Part shown: positions 37,375 to 46,600 of the stretch, in pieces
How positions within the stretch are numbered: the first letter of the stretch is position 1
Layout: every line of letters starts with the position of its first letter
NCBI RefSeq assembly: GCF_003350545.1
Contig: NZ_QQBA01000002.1
Span: 186,001 to 250,000 of the forward strand
DNA from: Flavobacterium glaciei
Lineage (GTDB): Bacteria; Bacteroidota; Bacteroidia; Flavobacteriales; Flavobacteriaceae
Length of the DNA stretch: 64,000 nucleotides
Direction: 5' to 3'
Program-made: the position numbers and the translations under genes
The notes under the pieces: generated by a model
Database searches by the model: none
Told to the model about the DNA's origin: nothing
Seen by the model: the letters and a program-made list of their open reading frames with translations, nothing else

Positions 37375-38916
37375 TTATAAAGGAATGTTTCCGTGTTTTC
37401 TATTAGGAGTAATGCTTTTTTTATTTTCGAGCATACTAAATGCTTTTATCAATTTACGTCGGGTGTCTTGTGGTAAAATTACCTCATCTACAAAACCACG
37501 TTGCGCTGCTGTATAAGGATTAGCAAACAAATTTGCATATTCAGCTTCCTTTTCTAAGAGTTTGGCTTCATGATCATCCGCTTCACTTATTTCTTTTTTA
37601 AAGATGATTTCTGAGGCACCTTTGGCTCCCATTACCGCAATTTCAGCAGTTGGCCAAGCAAAATTCATGTCGGCACCAATGTGTTTAGAGTTCATCACAT
37701 CATACGCACCACCATACGCTTTACGGGTAATTACAGTTACTCGCGGCACGGTTGCTTCACTAAGGGCGTACAACAGTTTCGCACCGTGAACGATAATTCC
37801 GTTCCACTCTTGATCAGTTCCCGGTAAAAATCCTGGTACATCCACCAAAACTAATAATGGAATATTAAAACAATCGCAAAAACGGGTAAATCTTGCCGCT
37901 TTTTTCGAACTGTTCACATCCAGACATCCAGCTAAAATCATCGGTTGGTTGGCTATAATTCCTATGCTTTTTCCTCCCAATCGAGCAAAACCCACAAGGA
38001 TATTTTCGGCATAATTTTTATGAATTTCAAAAAACGAATCTTCATCAATAATACCACCAATAACCTCGTGCATATCGTACGGTTTATTGGGATTATCCGG
38101 AATAATAGTCGCTAATTTGGCACGAATCTCATCATTCAGTTCGTAAGGTAAATTGTGTGGTTTTTCTTTGTTGCTTTGTGGCAAATAACTTAACAAGCGC
38201 TTCAAATCCTCCAGACATTCCACATCATTGGTAGAAGTAATATGCGCCACACCCGATTTTGTGGAGTGCGTACTTGCACCTCCCAATTCCTCCGAAGTTA
38301 CCGATTCATTGGTTACAGTTTTTACCACATTCGGACCTGTTACAAACATATAGCTAGTATCCTCCACCATCATCGTAAAATCAGTCATGGCTGGGGAATA
38401 TACTGCTCCACCGGCACAAGGGCCCATAATAGCAGATATTTGTGGAATCACACCGCTTGCTTGAACGTTTCTGTAAAAAATATCAGCATAGCCACCCAAA
38501 GAACGAACACCTTCCTGAATACGTGCTCCACCAGAATCATTCAGTCCAATCATGGGCGCTCCCATTTTGACCGCCATATCCATCACTTTGCAAATTTTCT
38601 CAGCATGAGTTTCGGATAACGAACCACCAAAAACGGTAAAATCTTGAGCAAAAATATAAACCAATCGTCCATTTATGGTTCCGTATCCGGTAATGACTCC
38701 ATCTCCGTAATACAATTCTTTTTCCATTCCAAAATCAGATGTTCGGTGCGTCACCAACATCCCTATTTCTTCAAAAGAACCTTCGTCCATCAAATAATTA
38801 ACGCGTTCTCTCGCCGTTAGCTTTTTATTCGAATGTTGTTTTGCAATTCTGTTTTTACCTCCACCTAAATGAGCTTCGGAAATTTTATCATTTAATGCCT
38901 CTATTTTGTCTTTCAT
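37375..38916 (-). CDS. Acyl-CoA carboxylase beta (carboxyltransferase) subunit
   Basis: This 513-aa protein is full length for the propionyl/methylcrotonyl-type carboxyltransferase family. Both crotonase-like halves are present: [17 protein letters not shown] (first oxyanion region) and [10 protein letters not shown] (second). SGGARIQEG and [13 protein letters not shown] are family landmarks. It transfers carboxyl from biotin to an acyl-CoA, most likely propionyl-CoA. It is the last gene of a BCCP, biotin carboxylase, carboxyltransferase unit, 250 nt after the carboxylase gene. The gap holds a palindromic repeat. Confidence 0.93.
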   Translation of the reverse strand: MKDKIEALNDKISEAHLGGGKNRIAKQHSNKKLTARERVNYLMDEGSFEEIGMLVTHRTSDFGMEKELYYGDGVITGYGTINGRLVYIFAQDFTVFGGSLSETHAEKICKVMDMAVKMGAPMIGLNDSGGARIQEGVRSLGGYADIFYRNVQASGVIPQISAIMGPCAGGAVYSPAMTDFTMMVEDTSYMFVTGPNVVKTVTNESVTSEELGGASTHSTKSGVAHITSTNDVECLEDLKRLLSYLPQSNKEKPHNLPYELNDEIRAKLATIIPDNPNKPYDMHEVIGGIIDEDSFFEIHKNYAENILVGFARLGGKSIGIIANQPMILAGCLDVNSSKKAARFTRFCDCFNIPLLVLVDVPGFLPGTDQEWNGIIVHGAKLLYALSEATVPRVTVITRKAYGGAYDVMNSKHIGADMNFAWPTAEIAVMGAKGASEIIFKKEISEADDHEAKLLEKEAEYANLFANPYTAAQRGFVDEVILPQDTRRKLIKAFSMLENKKSITPNRKHGNIPL

Positions 38917-38984
38917 ACTATTCTTTTTTTAACCGCTAAGTTTTAATAACCCTTTTGCTTGTGACTAAAGCCAAATTTTTTTTC

Positions 38985-39093
38985 GCCACAGATTACACAG
39001 ATTCACACAGATTTCATGCTCATTATTAAAAAAAATCTGTGGAAATCATTTTAATCTGTGGCTAATTTATTCTTTTAATATTAGCCACAGATT
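38985..39093. repeat. Imperfect palindrome built from CCACAGATT words
   Basis: GCCACAGATT (38985-38994) pairs with AATCTGTGGC (39053-39062), and an inner CACAGATTT/AAATCTGTG pair lies between them. A further GCCACAGATT half-site is at 39084-39093. Such CACAGATT palindromes occur between genes in many flavobacterial genomes (from memory). Here it interrupts the carboxylase operon. Confidence 0.7.
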
Positions 39094-39166
39094 CTAATAA
39101 AACCATTATAGTTAAGTTTTACTTTTCTTAATGAAACTTAATCTCTTAATGGTTAAAAAAAATATT

Positions 39167-40606
39167 TTAATTCGGTAAGCGTACGATTTTTTGATCTTCA
39201 AAATATTGTTTCAAAGCGACCTTGGCAGCGATTTCGGCTTCTTGGGCTATTTGATTTTTTAACATTTCGGCGCTGTAATAATTTTTTACAAAATGCGTGT
39301 CAAATTTCCCAGAACGAAACGCCTCATGTTCAAAAACAAATTTCCCAAAAGGCAATGTTGTCTGCACGCCTTCGACATGATAATCTTCAATGGCCTTAAT
39401 CATAATTTGAATCGCTTCCTCGCGAGTTTCTCCATAAGTGATTAATTTGGCTAACATAGGATCATAATAAATAGGAACATCCATACCTTGTTCAAAACCG
39501 TTATCCACACGAATTCCTTCGCCAACAGGTAATTGATATACATCCAAATGACCCACACTAGGCAAGAAATCATTCAAAGGATCTTCGGCATAAACACGCA
39601 ATTCCATTGCATGTCCTTTTATTTTTAAGTCTTCTTGTTTAATTGCTAATTCTTCACCTCTGGCCACTCTGATTTGGAGTTCGACCAAATCGGTTCCAGT
39701 AATCCATTCCGTAACGGGATGTTCCACCTGTAAACGCGTATTCATCTCCAAGAAGTAGAAATTGTTATTTTCATCCAATAAAAATTCAACAGTTCCAGCT
39801 CCTAAATAATCACAGGATTTAGCTACCAAAACGGCTGCTTCTCCCATTTTTTTACGCAATTCTGGTGTTAAAACAGAAGAAGGCGCTTCTTCTATCACTT
39901 TTTGGTGACGACGCTGGATGCTACATTCTCTTTCAAAGAAATACAGGACATTGCCATGACTGTCTGCCATAACTTGGATTTCGATATGTCTTGGTGAACC
40001 AACATATTTTTCGATAAAAACAGAACCGTCTCCAAAAGCAGCAATAGCTTCACTAATAGCACGATCCATTTGAGATTCGAAATCCGCTTCGCTTTCTACC
40101 ACTCGCATTCCTTTTCCTCCACCACCAGCTGAAGCTTTAATCAGTATTGGAAAACCAACTTCTTTCGCAATTACTTTTGCTTTTTCGACATCCGTAATGG
40201 CTTGGTCAAAACCAGGAACCATTGGGATGTCGTATTGTTTAACAGCCTCTTTAGCCGCTAATTTACTTCCCATTATTTTTATCGCTTTCGATTTTGGACC
40301 AATAAAAATGATGTTATTTTTTTCGGCTTCTTCAGCAAAATCTGCATTTTCACTCAAAAATCCATAACCGGGATGAATGGCATCTACATTTAAAGACTTA
40401 GCAACCTCTATGATTTTACCTCCTAACAAATACGATTGACTCGAAGGTGCTTCTCCAATCCAAACGGCTTCATCAGCGAATTTTACGTGGGGTGCATTTC
40501 TATCGACAGTTGAGTATACTGCTACAGTTTTAATACCCATTTTTTGTGCGGTTTTCATCACCCTGATGGCAATTTCCCCTCTATTGGCAACTAATATTTT
40601 TTTCAT
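39167..40606 (-). CDS. accC: Biotin carboxylase subunit of acyl-CoA carboxylase
   Basis: This 479-aa ATP-grasp enzyme starts MKKILVANRGEIAIRVMKTA. It carries the glycine-rich ATP loop KASAGGGGKGMRVV, the ERECSIQRRHQKVIEEAP signature, EMNTRLQVEHPVTE and the C-terminal biotin carboxylase domain. It carboxylates biotin on the BCCP subunit encoded just upstream. The C-terminus has an extra alanine-rich helix (AQEAEIAAKVALKQYF) beyond the usual end. The symbol follows the family; the operon points to an acyl-CoA (propionyl-type) enzyme over housekeeping acetyl-CoA carboxylase. Confidence 0.93.
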   Translation of the reverse strand: MKKILVANRGEIAIRVMKTAQKMGIKTVAVYSTVDRNAPHVKFADEAVWIGEAPSSQSYLLGGKIIEVAKSLNVDAIHPGYGFLSENADFAEEAEKNNIIFIGPKSKAIKIMGSKLAAKEAVKQYDIPMVPGFDQAITDVEKAKVIAKEVGFPILIKASAGGGGKGMRVVESEADFESQMDRAISEAIAAFGDGSVFIEKYVGSPRHIEIQVMADSHGNVLYFFERECSIQRRHQKVIEEAPSSVLTPELRKKMGEAAVLVAKSCDYLGAGTVEFLLDENNNFYFLEMNTRLQVEHPVTEWITGTDLVELQIRVARGEELAIKQEDLKIKGHAMELRVYAEDPLNDFLPSVGHLDVYQLPVGEGIRVDNGFEQGMDVPIYYDPMLAKLITYGETREEAIQIMIKAIEDYHVEGVQTTLPFGKFVFEHEAFRSGKFDTHFVKNYYSAEMLKNQIAQEAEIAAKVALKQYFEDQKIVRLPN

Positions 40607-40709
40607 TTTTTATTTTTTAACTGCAGATTCGCTAATTTTAATTCCCTACAATCAATTCCGTTGAATAATTCAACACTCAATTTATAATTTACGAATTAGC
40701 GGTATATAA

Positions 40710-41195
40710 TTATTCGAATTCAATCAACAATTGTCCTTTATCCACGGCGTCTCCTACAGCAACCGAAATGGTTTTGATAACGCCATCGCGCGTAGAAAGA
40801 AAACTATTTTCCATTTTCATAGCGCCAAGAATAATTAAATTGTCATTTTCTTTTACCTCTTGTCCCTCCACCACACTAATTTCGAGAATCAATCCGGGCA
40901 TTGGCGCTTTGATAAAATTGACTTGTTTGGAGAGACCTGTTTCGAATCCCATTTCCTTAATCAAAATGTCCAATGGATTAGAAATGGCAACAATATAAGT
41001 ATTGTTGTTTACCTTGACTGTGTAGTTTTTTTGTAGAAAATCAGAAGCGATGATTTCCGCTTGATAAGGTGTGTTTTCGTGTAAAATATGGAATTTATCC
41101 GTTTCCACACGCACTGCATCCAATTGTGAAACACTTTCTTTTTCCAAATCAAAATGAAAAGTGTCGTTTACATTAACTTTATAACCAATACTCAT
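40710..41195 (-). CDS. Biotin carboxyl carrier protein of acyl-CoA carboxylase
   Basis: This 161-aa protein has an N-terminal half of unassigned beta-rich sequence. From about residue 95 comes a biotinyl domain with PMPGLI and the biotinylation motif GAMKMENS (K127). It is the swinging arm for the carboxylase complex encoded by the next two genes. The order BCCP, biotin carboxylase, carboxyltransferase with spacers of 103 and 250 nt suggests one operon. The N-terminal extension may mediate subunit contacts, as in propionyl-CoA carboxylases. Confidence 0.9.
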   Translation of the reverse strand: MSIGYKVNVNDTFHFDLEKESVSQLDAVRVETDKFHILHENTPYQAEIIASDFLQKNYTVKVNNNTYIVAISNPLDILIKEMGFETGLSKQVNFIKAPMPGLILEISVVEGQEVKENDNLIILGAMKMENSFLSTRDGVIKTISVAVGDAVDKGQLLIEFE

Positions 41196-41295
41196 TTGTT
41201 TCTATTTTAGTTTCGTAAAAATAAGTAAAAGAAAACGTTTTCGTAAACCAAAAATTAAAAATTATGCTAAATAGATATAGTTAAATGGAAATATT

Positions 41296-43497
41296 TTACA
41301 AAACTAATAATCCAAACTCTCTAAGGGTTTTAATTGGCTTTGAGTACCAAAACAATTCAAAATCTTCCAATTGTATTTCGAAATTAGCTTTAATTTCTTG
41401 AAATGTGAAAATTTTTACATTCGCAACAGAAATTTTAAGCAGCATCTCAACTAACCACTCACCTTCGTTTTTATTAGTTCGAATATTGAAACTTTCCTTT
41501 TTATCATGAAAAGTCAAAGTCATCATTTCCCAGGAATTTCCTTTTTTTGATTTGGTGAAATGTTCCACAAATGGTTTTCCGCCTAACCAAACGATTTTTG
41601 CTGTAGGCTTGATATTGAAATCCTCGTTTTCGTGTAAAGCGTCAAAAATAAAATCAGGTGAAATTTTAGTCTTTGGAATTTTAAAATCAAACCAATCCTG
41701 CAATTCGTAATCAAAACAGATTCCGTGCATAAAGTTGAATAAGGATTTTTTGAGTCCAAAACTGAATTTATCATGGTCAATTCCTGTAGAATCCGTATAA
41801 TTAATATCGTTATTGGCAAAAGTTCCAATTGCTTCGGTTTCTTTTACAACACCAAATTTCTCCGGGTACAAACCCACGGGACTGTGAGCAGTCATTGCAA
41901 ACTGGTGCCAAAATCCGGATTGCAACACGCCAACTTCAAATAATTGACGCACCATTTCCAGACTGTCCACCGTTTCCTGAATAGTTTGTGTAGGATAACC
42001 ATACATTAAATACGCATGAACCATAACGCCTGCTTCGGTGAAATTTCGAGTCACTTTAGCTACTTGTTCTACCGTTACGCCTTTATCAATTAATTTTAAT
42101 AATCTATCGGAAGCAACTTCGAGACCACCAGAAACCGCAATACAACCGGATGCTTTAAGCAGTAAACACAAATCTTTGGTAAAACTTTTTTCGAATCGAA
42201 TGTTCGTCCACCATGTCACCGCTAATTTTCTGCGGAGTATTTCGAGAGCCAAAGCACGCATCAAAGCTGGTGGCGCTGCTTCGTCAACAAAATGAAACCC
42301 ATTTTCGCCCGTTTGGGCAATCATTTCTTCCATTTGGTCGCACAATAAATTGGCCGCAACGGGTTCGTAAACCTTTATATAATCTAAAGAAATATCACAA
42401 AAAGTGCATTTTCCCCAATAGCAACCGTGCGCCATGGTGAGTTTGTTCCAGCGGCCGTCACTCCACATTCGGTGCATTGGATTTACAATTTCGATAACCG
42501 AAATATATTTATCCAAAAGCAAATCCGAATAATCCGGAGTTCCAACTTGCGATTGTTTGTAATCGTGTTTTGTTGAATTGTTTTTATAAACGACCTTTCC
42601 ATTTTCTAATAAAAAAGTTCGTTTCAAAGGCATCTCGACTTCGCTCGATGTGATAGCATTTATCAATTCTTCAATTGGTGCTTCGCCATCATCCAAAGTA
42701 ATAAAATCGAAAAACTCAAAAACGCGTGCATCTGAAAGCGAACGCAGTTCCGTATTGGGAAAACCACCACCCATTGAAATTTTGATTTTTGGATGATGCT
42801 TTTTCACCCATTGTGCGGAACGAAAAGCAGAATATAAATTACCTGGAAACGGAACTGAAATCAAGAGTAATGTAGGTTGAATGGTTTCGATTCGTTCTTT
42901 TAAAATAGAAAGAAGAATAGTATCAATATAGGTTGGCTCTTGTTGTAAGGCTTCGTACAATTCGTCAAAACAATTCGCACTTCGTCCCAAACGTTCCGCA
43001 TAGCGACTGAAACCAAAATTAGCATCGACACATTCCACAATAAAATCGGAGATATCTTCGAGATACAAAGTCGCTAAATGCTTCGCTTTATCCTGTGTTC
43101 CCATGGTTCCAAAAGCCCAATCTAATTCTTCTAATTGTGCAAACCGAGATGCTTCAGGCAAAAAATCTTCCTGACATATTTGAAGCGCTAATGTTGGATT
43201 TTTCCCTTGAAGGAAAGCAATAACAGGATTTATCGTTTTAAGGTATTCATCTTGCAAAGCGTAAATACGTTTCGAATTATCTGAGACTTCTCCAACGCTA
43301 AACGTTAAACCTCCAACTTCAAACAAATTTTGCAAACCTTCTTTCGAAAACAATTTTAAAATTACTTCAATACCCAAATCCGCTTGAACAGACTCAATGT
43401 TTTTGGTATTCAGAAACCCTTTGATATATGCAGTTGCCGGATACGGAGTATTCAGTTGGGTGAAAGGCGGCGTGATTACGAATAATTTGGTTTTCAA
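41296..43497 (-). CDS. B12-binding-domain radical SAM protein
   Basis: TTG 43497 is chosen as start (733 aa, KTKLFVITPPFTQLNTPYP). A longer frame to 43545 exists, but an exact -7 motif lies inside it. The N-terminal 300 residues resemble a cobalamin-binding Rossmann domain (PTLLLISVPFPGNL, MGGGFPNTEL, DDGEAPIEEL). Radical SAM cluster Cys are in GCYWGKCTFCD (about residue 370), followed by GGLEVASDRLL and MYGYPTQT. The C-terminal 150 residues are unique. The reaction is unknown; methylation or rearrangement are common in the class. No substrate pathway genes are adjacent. Confidence 0.85.
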   Translation of the reverse strand: MKTKLFVITPPFTQLNTPYPATAYIKGFLNTKNIESVQADLGIEVILKLFSKEGLQNLFEVGGLTFSVGEVSDNSKRIYALQDEYLKTINPVIAFLQGKNPTLALQICQEDFLPEASRFAQLEELDWAFGTMGTQDKAKHLATLYLEDISDFIVECVDANFGFSRYAERLGRSANCFDELYEALQQEPTYIDTILLSILKERIETIQPTLLLISVPFPGNLYSAFRSAQWVKKHHPKIKISMGGGFPNTELRSLSDARVFEFFDFITLDDGEAPIEELINAITSSEVEMPLKRTFLLENGKVVYKNNSTKHDYKQSQVGTPDYSDLLLDKYISVIEIVNPMHRMWSDGRWNKLTMAHGCYWGKCTFCDISLDYIKVYEPVAANLLCDQMEEMIAQTGENGFHFVDEAAPPALMRALALEILRRKLAVTWWTNIRFEKSFTKDLCLLLKASGCIAVSGGLEVASDRLLKLIDKGVTVEQVAKVTRNFTEAGVMVHAYLMYGYPTQTIQETVDSLEMVRQLFEVGVLQSGFWHQFAMTAHSPVGLYPEKFGVVKETEAIGTFANNDINYTDSTGIDHDKFSFGLKKSLFNFMHGICFDYELQDWFDFKIPKTKISPDFIFDALHENEDFNIKPTAKIVWLGGKPFVEHFTKSKKGNSWEMMTLTFHDKKESFNIRTNKNEGEWLVEMLLKISVANVKIFTFQEIKANFEIQLEDFELFWYSKPIKTLREFGLLVL

Positions 43498-43514
43498 GAG
43501 GAATAAGTTTGGTG

Positions 43515-43522
43515 CAAAAATA
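43515..43522 (-). promoter_or_regulatory. Putative promoter of the radical SAM gene
   Basis: The minus strand reads TATTTTTG (exact -7 consensus). A TTTG lies 22 nt upstream (plus-strand CAAA at 43545-43548), giving a complete -33/-7 pair. It fixes the start codon downstream of 43510. Confidence 0.65.
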
Positions 43523-43664
43523 AGGGATAATTCTATTCTTTCCACAAAAGTAAAAGGCTACATTTTTATTTATTCTTTAGATTCAAATATAAAATAATGC
43601 AATTTTTAGTTTTTATGTAATCTGTAGATATTTAATTACATTTACGGTTGTTTAAATTATAAAA

Positions 43665-46600
43665 ATGAATCTAAAATTACTCTTCCTTTTTTTATTATTT
43701 TCTGCTTTCTGCTCTGCACAAGAAAATTGTGACAATGGTATTGACGATGATGGTGACGGAAAAATTGACTTAAATGATAGTGATTGTATTTGCAATAACT
43801 CTGTAATAACTTCACTACTTCCGAATCCTTCTTTTGAAGAAAAAACAAATTGTCCTCAAGGTTTTGATGATATTCTGACAATCAATCATTGGACAAAAGG
43901 AACAATCCCATCTCCAGACTACATAAACAAAGACTGCAATGTTTTTAATACTATTTATACGAAAAATCTTGAAAATTTTCCAGACGGTAAAGGAATTGTG
44001 AGAGCTGTATATAAAAACAATAAAAAAGAATATATCGCTTCTAAATTATCAGCTCCATTGGTTACTGGAGTAAACTATCAGTTAACACTGAATATTGCTA
44101 CATTAATGGGTATCGAAACAACCAACTTAAGTAAACGTTTTGATTTTAATTTTTTAGCACCTACTTATGTAACACTTTATGGATGTAATAAAAAAGATAA
44201 TTTACCATTATATACCAATTCAGATCCAAGTTCATTTGACCAATCCTGGGTTGAAATTGGAAAAGTTTTATACCAACCACAGACTGTTTGGGGAGAAATA
44301 ACAATTAGTTTCATCCCAAATACTGAGATCAACGCAATAATGATAGGACCAGAGAAAACATTACCTCCATCATTTAACACTGATTATGAACCTTCTTTCT
44401 TATATGATAATTTAAGATTAAATACTTCTGAAAATTTTGGTGTTACTATTATCCAGAGTGGAAATTTCTGTAATAATGATTTAACATTGACTGCTAACCT
44501 GAATAAAACCATGAATTTAGTAACAACTTTTCAATGGTATTTAAACGGTATAGCGATAAACGGAGCAACTAATAAATCTTATTCAATTCCTTCACTTAAA
44601 ACAAATTTGGGGGAATATACTGTAAAAGTTACAGATGGAAATGAATGCTTCATAAGCTCAAAAATAACTGTAAACAATTCAATTCCCAATCCTTCTGTAA
44701 TAGTAGTTCAACCTTCTTGTCAAGATACAAATGGTTACATTAAAGTTAATGAACCGGGAATGGAATATAGTTTTGATAAAGGTTTGGCTTTCCTTTCAGA
44801 TGACAATTATGTTACAAAAGATTTGGTATGGCAAACAGATGCCAACTTTGTCACAAAAGAATACGGAAAATATTATATTCAAACAAGAACCAGTTCTGGT
44901 TGTATTTCTACACCTACAATTGTAACAATTGATCCCCCAATCTTACTAGACAGACCAGCATTTTCAACTATTCAACCAACTTGTAATTCAGGAGGAACTA
45001 TCACTATAACCACCTCAGCATCGCAGTTTAGTTTTGATAATGGAACCACTTGGCAAAATAATGCTATCAAAACAAATTTACCTTCAGGAAATTATTTACT
45101 AAAAATAAGAAATAGTAGCGGATGCGAATCTTTTGCACAAAGTGTCTTTCTCTTTCCGTTCTATATTGAATCTCCAGCTTATACTATATCGCAACCTACA
45201 TGCAACGAAGGGGGAACTATTAACATTTCCACACCCGCATCCGAATATAGTTTTGACAATGGAGAAACTTGGACAACTAATTCAACTGCATCTAATTTAC
45301 CTAATGGTTATTATAATGTTAGAATTAAAAATGAAAATGGATGTGTATCTAAACCTCATATATATCAAATTTATTTTAATGAGTATGTGAATTCTTACCC
45401 TGAATTCAAAGTTAATCAACCAATTACATGCAGTGAAACCGGAATTATTTCTTTTTTAAAACCCTCAAACAAATACAGTATAGATAACGGAAAAACGTGG
45501 CAGAATACACCCATTTTTTCAAATTTAAGACCTGGCAATTATTTCTTAAAAACACAAAATGCATTGGGTTGTGAATCTCTTATTTCTGAAGTTAAAATTA
45601 ATTTTTATTTACCTAAACCAACATTCACTCTAGTAGATGCATCATGTGCTACAAATGGTAGCATTACAATAAATTCTGCTGCAGCTTTTTATAGTTTTAA
45701 CAATGGTGAAACATGGACAACAAATCCAACGGCATCTAATTTAGCTTCGGGTTATTATAATATAAAAATTAAAAATGAAATAGGCTGTGAATCAGATGTT
45801 GAATATGCCTATTTACCTCCTTTTTATCTTGATGATCCGACATTTAAAATAATTGATCCAAATTGCGAAACGGAATCAAAATGGAGTATCTCGATTACAA
45901 CTCCTGCTGCATCTTACAGCTTTGATGGAGGTGTAACGTGGAGTACAAACTCAACAAAATCTGGTTTAGATTATGGAACTTACTTCTTAAAAATAAAAAA
46001 ATCTTTAGGTTGTGAATCAAATTTTACTGCCGCTACCATAAATAATACTTATTTTCTGGAAGCTCCTGAATTTGTCGCTACACAACCTACTTGCACTACT
46101 CCAGGACTTGTTACGATAACTACTCCTGCTGCATTTTATAGTTTTGATGATGGAGCAACATGGAGTACAGATCCAAATCTCATTAAATATCCAAATGGTA
46201 GCGTAAGTGGCTTTCTTAGGATTAAAAACAAATCAGGCTGTATAAGTGCAGCGAATGGATTTGTTCTTAACCCAAATTTCCTTGATAATCTGGCTTATAC
46301 AATAGTGCAACCAACAACTTGTGATAGTAACGCTACAGGAAGCATTACCATTACGACATCAGCCGCCTTATATAGTTTTGATGGTGGTCTAAGTTGGAGC
46401 ACTAACCCTACAGCTTTAAATCTTCCAGTAGGATTTAAGTATCAACTAAAAATTAAAAATGCAGCAGGATGCGAGTCAGGAAATCTAGTTACCGAAATAA
46501 TGCCTTTTAAAATAAAAGAGGCTGATTTTATCGTTACTAATCCATCTTGTGGTAAAGGAGGAACTATTACAATTACCACACCGGCACCATTTTACAGCTT

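Noticed and set aside
38242-38619. 125-codon plus-strand frame inside the carboxyltransferase gene
   Set aside because: It is antisense to a strongly conserved enzyme, and its His/Tyr/Cys-rich composition is that of a shadow frame.
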